Positions 58,765 to 64,000 of a stretch of DNA of 64,000 nucleotides are shown here, one piece after another. The DNA is from Suillus spraguei (lineage: Eukaryota > Basidiomycota > Agaricomycetes > Boletales > Suillaceae). Made by a program: the position numbers and the translations under genes. Where the stretch lies: contig JABCPU010000331.1 in NCBI GenBank assembly GCA_016800925.1, forward strand, positions 1 to 64,000, given 5' to 3'. Every line of letters starts with the position of its first letter. Position 1 is the first letter of the stretch. The notes below the pieces were generated by a model. It made no database searches and had not been told where the DNA came from. It saw only the letters and a list, made by a program, of their open reading frames with translations.

Positions 58765-59906
58765 ATGTTAATGAACGTTCTACGACGTCCGCAAGGCCTA
58801 TCTAAGTTACGATTTTACTCAACACAGACCACAAGGCCGTTTGTTCCTCCTGCCTCTCTAAACAATTTTGATTTTCGTCAACGTCAACCTGAAAAACCAC
58901 GTCCTACGAGTCCAGCATTCTATACCGCTCGTCCCGAGTTCTATGACCAGCTCTCGTCATTAGAGTCAGCCCTCCAGTATGCAAAAACAGCGCTCACATC
59001 ATGTCATCTCCTTCCCCTTCCCCAATTCGCTCGGGAGGCCCTCCCACCACGTGTCAATGCTTGGGTGGACAAACGCGAGCTCGGCCTGAAGCTGAAAAGT
59101 ACACTCACAACGAGCCGCTACAGACGAGTAGTTCTCGTGCTCAACGAGCTTGAGACATACAGGTCCATTGCGGAAAGAGCTGGGATTGTAGAGTTGCAGG
59201 AAGGTATCAAAGGTATTACCGAGCTATTCGAGCGTGCAGACGCCGCGACGATGCTCGCAAGGGGAAAGGCTAAACCTGTCAAATTCGACGAGTATGGGCG
59301 AAGCTACACCCTTGGGAAGCGGAAGACGAGCTCCGCACGAGTGTGGATCGTGCCCGTGCAACAACCTTCCGCAGACAAATCTGCCGCCCAGTCCATGCCA
59401 GCAGCGACGGAAACAGACAACGCGCTTGCGGCTCTTCTCAATCCCAATTCTTCGTCGAAGAGCAACGAACCTGTATCCGTCGCTCAGATTCTCGTGAACA
59501 ACACTCCCCTCTCGACTTATTTCCCTATTCCCGCCGATCGTGCTCGCGTGATTCATCCGATCAAACTCGCGGGTTTATTGGGCGCATATAATATCTTTGC
59601 CATCGTACGTGGTGGAGGTACGTCTGGACAGAGTGGTGCGCTTGCGCATGGTATCGCCAAGGGTCTAGCGGCCCATGAACCGGCCGTCGCAATGATTTTG
59701 AAGAAGGGTAAGAATCATTTTCGTCTCCACTTAATAACTTTGACTAACGATTTTGTCCGCAGCGAAACTTTTGCGTCGTGATCCACGTATGGTTGAGCGA
59801 AAAAAGCCTGGTCTTGCGAAAGCACGCAAGCGGGTATGTGTATCTTTCGTTATATTCTTCTCCCATTTGCTCACCTTGTCTACAGTATACCTGGGTCAAG
59901 CGGTAG
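58765..59906 (+). CDS. MRPS9: Mitochondrial small-subunit ribosomal protein uS9m
   Basis: Three exons (58765-59707, 59763-59833, 59886-59906) give 344 residues. The basic, hydroxylated N-terminus (LMNVLRRPQGLSKLRFYSTQ) is a mitochondrial targeting sequence. The C-terminal ~130 residues are the uS9 domain: VSVAQILVNNTPLSTYFP, LAGLLGAYNIFAIVRGGGTS, QSGALAHGIAKGL, and the rRNA-binding tail RRDPRMVERKKPGLAKARKR ending YTWVKR, the universally conserved S9 terminus. It functions in the mitochondrial ribosome head near the P site. It converges on BRE1, with about 520 bp between the genes. Confidence 0.93.
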
Positions 59907-60422
59907 CTATTCTCGAGAGTATTATACAGTGCCTATGTCTCGTCCCATCGCTTTTATCATATCACCAATGCTCCATCAACTTGACAACTCTACATGAAGT
60001 ACATAAGCGAATATTGCCTAGATATTTTTACCTCCATCGCCTGACATGACAATGGGAGGTCATTGCTTCGGACATTAACCAAGAGGATTCTTCGTGGAGT
60101 CAGAGGGATTCAGCGATACCTCCAGGTCAGGCTGTTAAACACAGCACCTCTCGCATGGTTCTCGAATTTTAATCGTCCTTTGGACATAGTAGTCCGTATC
60201 ACTTGACAGCACAACCATTTCGCAACCTATATTCACCGGCCTAGATGCCAAAGATAAAAGATATCATTACATTACCTGGCACGAGTGCTCCATAAAAAAG
60301 CATAAAATATGCTACAATACATCGCCGCACGACTGAAGACTCGGTTCAATAAAAAGGCGCCAAGCAGCGAAGATTACCAAAGGTCTATATTGAAGTAGGG
60401 ATGGATGGAATGGCAGGGAAAG
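59907..60422. other. Convergent intergenic region between uS9m and BRE1
   Basis: Holds the 3' ends of both transcripts. No coding feature or structured element was found. Confidence 0.5.
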
Positions 60423-63400
60423 TCATTGGAAGAGGACGTTCACTACCTCGCTCTGTGCAAAGCCTGAATTACAATGTGGGCACCGCCGCTGACGTGTCGA
60501 GATCCTCGCCTCGACGCATTGTTTGCAGAACGCTGGAAAGGAGGGAATCAGCTCATGCATTATCAAGTTCCAGTAATTATACGTACTGTGCGAGCACTTA
60601 GTGAGAGCAACTCCGCGCATGTTCTCTTTGCATGTCGAACATTTAATGAGTCTCTGTGAACCCATTCAATAATCACTTCCAAACGCCGAGGGTGCAGCAT
60701 ACCCAGACAGACGCTGCCTCTTCCATGAGGTCTGCTTCCTTTTCACTTGCTGAAGCAGATTTCAACTTCTTCGTCTCAACACGAAGTTTATTGACCTCGG
60801 CTTTCATACGAGTCAAGTCGTCATCCTTCCTGAATAGACAGCCTTTGAGGTGGTGGATGTGAGCATATTTTTCGTCAGCGACCTTTCGAACCTAGATAAA
60901 CAAGTTACGGATATGAACCAGATAACGATGTAGAATCGTACATTCTTCATCATCTCTTCGGTACATTCAGCCTGCTTCTTATACATTAGGGCATCAGCTT
61001 CAAGAGCATTGAATCTTGTTTCTGCTTCATCCATCACTCGATGTAGACGCTGGTTGGCTGCTTCGAGATGACCCTAAGTCAAAATGACGATGGTAAGACA
61101 AAGGAGAGATGGAATGCAAAGGAAAGGAGCGCACTATTTGTTGTTGCAGGTTTTTCTCGCTGTCAGCCAATCGTTCGACAACCTTGGCTTGCTTCTCGAG
61201 GTTCCGGATGGCGTTTTTCCGCTCAATCTCGACGGACTCCCTGTCGCGCATGGCCGCAAAGTACTTGTTATCCGCCTTCGCTTTCTGGATTCCAAGCATA
61301 CACTTAACCTGTCGGACGAATGAGAAACGACGACGGACCTCATGTGCACTCTTAGCGATCTTTTCCTCCGCCGCGGTTAAGCTCATCACCTTGTTCTTTA
61401 ATTGCCCATCCAAAGCCTCCCATGCTCCCGAAAGCCTTTCCACCTCTGTATAAATTGCGTCCTCCGCCTGCTGATGTTGCTCTGTAAGAAGCCGCATTTT
61501 CTGGAGCTCATCTTCCTTCTCTTGCAATTGCCCGACGAGGTCTGAAGAAAAGGGTTCTCTAAGGAGAGATCGATAGCGTGATAATTCTGTTGTGACCACT
61601 GCGAGCGCTTCTCGAGCAGCTGCTTCTGAGGCGATATAACGTGCAATATCGGGTTGCTCTTCTTGTATGGTGGAGATAGATTGCTGAAGTGCGGTTAGCT
61701 TTGATTCGGTTTCACTGTGTAATGTCAATGGCATGCGTCTCCGCACTTTAGAATATAATGCGCACATCAGTTTCCTCCGAAGACCGTCCACGTATTGAAT
61801 ATCGTCAACTTTCCCCTCCCAGAAATGCTTCATAAGGTCTTCATTGCCAGCATGCGCAGCTAATTTGGTCTTATGTCTCCTAACCTCCGACTCAAGTTGC
61901 GTTATCTTTTCCTATTTGCAATGTTTCAACAACTTGGTATGAATTTATGTGACTGGCGCACCGCTCGTGATTCGGCGAGGGCCTTGAGTTCCCGAGATGA
62001 CTGATACTTTATATTTTCACGACTTCTAAGTTCATTTAATTCGGCGTGCAGCAGCTCACGTTGGTCGCGAAGGCGAGTGAGATCTGCATCCCGCTTAGCA
62101 AGTACAACTTTGAGTTCTTGATTCATTTGTTGCGCAGAAGCCTGGCAAAGAGAAATGAACATATAAGCAGGACAATAGTAGAGTGGCCTACCCGAGTCTC
62201 CTCCTCGAATTGTGTCCGACTTGATTGCAGGTCTCGTATCGTGACGTCCAACCGTCCTATTCTGCTATCGTTCTCAGCTTTCATGTGCTCCAGCTGATCC
62301 CTACGCTCAGATAGTATCTTGTAATGCACAGTCCCAGAGACCATTTCGACTGTTGGAGCGGCGCGCTTTAATATTTCTACGTGAGTATTGTCCTGCGGAG
62401 GTAATGACCGACAAACCTCCACCTCGAGCTTTGCTATGATCTCTGCCTGAGTCCTAATTTCCGCCTCAAGTTTACTTGCACGTTCAGAGGAAATTTTGAG
62501 CTCCAATCGAAAAGCTTCGATATCTGACAACGATGAATCATTATGACCATTTATTTGAGGAGGCTAGAAAATGTGAGTTCCACGCATACAATAATGAGAA
62601 CCCCGTGGTTACTGACTGGTGGAGTTGATGAACTATGATTTGGGGTGCTTCCTTCTGCTAGACATGGTTGGTCCTGATTTGCCTCTTCCTTTGCCCCACC
62701 TTTTGTCTGCATGGCTGCAACAGTACCACTTTGCATACGGTCTAACTTGATCTCCGCAGCAATGAGGTCGTCGTGTAGTTGTTCCTTCTCTAACTGAACC
62801 TCGTTAAGCCTCTGTTGAAGTAGTACTATCTCAGAGCGAAGAGCAGCACACTAGGTCAAGTCAGTATGGTATGGTATGGCCCAGTGGAGATGCTGACCTC
62901 GGTCTGTGATGTCTGACAGCGTTGATATGCCTTGTCATTGAAGGTGGCCGGTTGTAGCTTCATGAAGCTTGCGATTAGTTTTTCGGTTGCAAGCATGTTC
63001 TTCTCTAGTGCAGCTTTGAGGCTCGAGTCAGTTGAAACGTGCTGTGACAAGTTAAAAATATCTGGTACAACATTTAACGGGAGCCTAGTCGTGGAGGGAG
63101 TGCTTGACCGACCTTTCGTATCGACTTCGACGGCTGAAAGATCCTCTGGTGGCGTCAGGGTTTGAACGGTGTCTACCAACTATCCCACCAGAACGTTGAT
63201 CCCACTACTGAGATGGAAGCAACATATAACATACCTGCTTCCAGCATGCGGCAATGGCCACTAGCCCTGCCTCACACGAGCTTCTTCTCTGCTCCAGTTG
63301 AGCTATGCGCGCCTGATTCCGCTCGTTTTCTCTCGCGTAGTGCTTCATGCGCCTGAAGATAGCCTCCTTTCGAAACAGCTAATAAAGAGTAAGGTTTTGT

Positions 63401-63586
63401 ACACTGTAATGTTACAAGGAATGCCAAAATCACCTCTAACTGGTGGTTGTCTGTAGGTTCTTCTGCATCGTAATTAACACTCAAACCGTTGACCTCCGGG
63501 CTCCCACTCGTGCTCGTTAACACCCGCTTTTTCGCTTGAGCAACCTCACCGTCGTCTGGAAAGGGCCTCTTCCTTGATTCCAACAT
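60423..63586 (-). CDS. BRE1: E3 ubiquitin-protein ligase BRE1 (RNF20/40 homologue)
   Basis: ATG at 63,586 gives MLESRKRPFPDDGEVAQAKK, the typical Bre1 N-terminus. Multiple exons encode a long coiled coil (for example QLQEKEDELQKMRLLTEQHQ at about 61,530 and RDLQSSRTQFEEETR at about 62,220). The last two exons form the C-terminal RING finger, interrupted by an intron after KCSH: IKCSTCKENMRGVALTKCSH then FCKQCVEARISTRQRRCPHC, ending SEVVNVLFQ at 60,423. All eight RING ligands are present. The enzyme, with Rad6, monoubiquitinates histone H2B, linking transcription to H3K4 and H3K79 methylation. The gene appears complete and undamaged. Confidence 0.92.
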
Positions 63587-63689
63587 GATGACGGATGAAA
63601 AGAGGCGTTGGTAGGACGCGACGAATGGAATAAACACTTTCAAAGTGGACCTTAGCAATGAACAGTATCTGAGTTTGAAACTCCGATGG

Positions 63690-64000
63690 CTGTAGCGGGT
63701 TGTCGGGTTTATCGCCAACCCGCCTAATTTTTGTATGTCCTTCTGACCTGTCATGCAAACATTTGTCCGGAGGCTGCCCAGTTCATGGCAATGGGCATTA
63801 GATAGTTCCAGATCATTCAGAACTTCTCCGAAATGCTTGGTATCATGCTCAGGCAGACGCGCTGCTTCAGCAGCCGCAGTCACCAAGTCCTCACCGGTGG
63901 AATATGAGCCACCAACTTATCCCACATATCAGCTAACAGGGAAAGATGTTCAAAGGCTCAGTTTCCAGAGGAACATTGGTGTTTCCGCCCACATTGATTC
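63690..64000 (-). CDS. Possible end of an unidentified gene at the window edge
   Basis: A minus-strand open stretch from about 63,905 includes EDLVTAAAEAARLPEHDTKH and LNDLELSNAHCHELGSLRTN, which looks like real protein. It is in frame with the BRE1 start 300 bases downstream, but the intervening translation looks like leader sequence. It could be the last exon of a gene that enters from the right, or part of the BRE1 5' region. A stop in the same frame at about 63,933 means an intron would be needed to continue rightwards. Confidence 0.25.

Noticed and set aside
63272..63886. N-terminal extension of BRE1 by 100 residues
   Set aside because: The frame is open, but the family normally begins at the MLESRKRPFPDD methionine, and the upstream part looks like leader sequence or another gene.

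Overview
This is eukaryotic DNA from a filamentous basidiomycete, most likely an Agaricomycete and plausibly a member of the Boletales. The evidence is dense short introns (about 45-60 nt, mostly GT-AG with a few GC-AG), a WD40-TPR-HET incompatibility-type gene, a NACHT gene, a KDZ (Kyakuja-Dileera-Zisupton) transposase, and clear fungal orthologues of housekeeping genes. The assignment rests on protein-family recognition from the sequence; no search was run.

The window alternates conserved gene blocks with decayed, repeat-rich blocks. Conserved: an FAD monooxygenase (6.9-9.1 kb); PHOSPHO-type phosphatase, TFIIH subunit TFB1 and Golgi protein CASP (18.9-25.6 kb; the first two diverge from a 125 bp promoter, TFB1 and CASP converge); mitochondrial ribosomal protein uS9m and the H2B ubiquitin ligase BRE1 (58.8-63.6 kb, convergent). 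Damaged or truncated: the HET gene at the left edge (apparent 1-base frameshift), an O-fucosyltransferase remnant (4.5-5.2 kb), a ubiquitin-like-domain gene (12.3-13.8 kb, late frameshift), a NACHT gene cut off at 15.64 kb, a BBE-type FAD oxidase with a nonsense codon (28.6-30.6 kb) and a homeobox gene lacking its recognition helix (57.5-58.5 kb).

Mobile and duplicated DNA: (1) A 2.1 kb element (16.67-18.76 kb) has ~60 bp terminal inverted repeats around five tandem ~150 bp units. Each unit carries a box A-like motif, an anticodon-arm-like hairpin and a box B-like motif, followed by a T run that is weak in one unit, i.e. tRNA-like RNA polymerase III units. (2) An apparently intact KDZ transposase fused to an Ulp1 SUMO-protease domain (41.35-45.6 kb) is followed by a large Pro/Ser/Gly-rich companion gene (46.8-51.06 kb) and a 22 bp minisatellite. 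(3) Two dispersed repeat families surround it: repeat A (9.5, 35.6 and 52.4 kb) and repeat B (31.4, 39.8 and 54.5 kb). Each B copy encodes a ~140 aa three-finger zinc protein. (4) A partial CASP copy with retained introns (37.7-39.8 kb) lies between an A and a B copy and has a head-to-tail junction. A small secreted six-cysteine protein lies at 34.5-34.8 kb.

The most interesting signals are the tRNA-like array inside the inverted-repeat element, the intact KDZ-Ulp1 fusion and its companion gene among decayed neighbours, and the triplicated zinc-finger module. Exon boundaries are read by eye and approximate unless stated.
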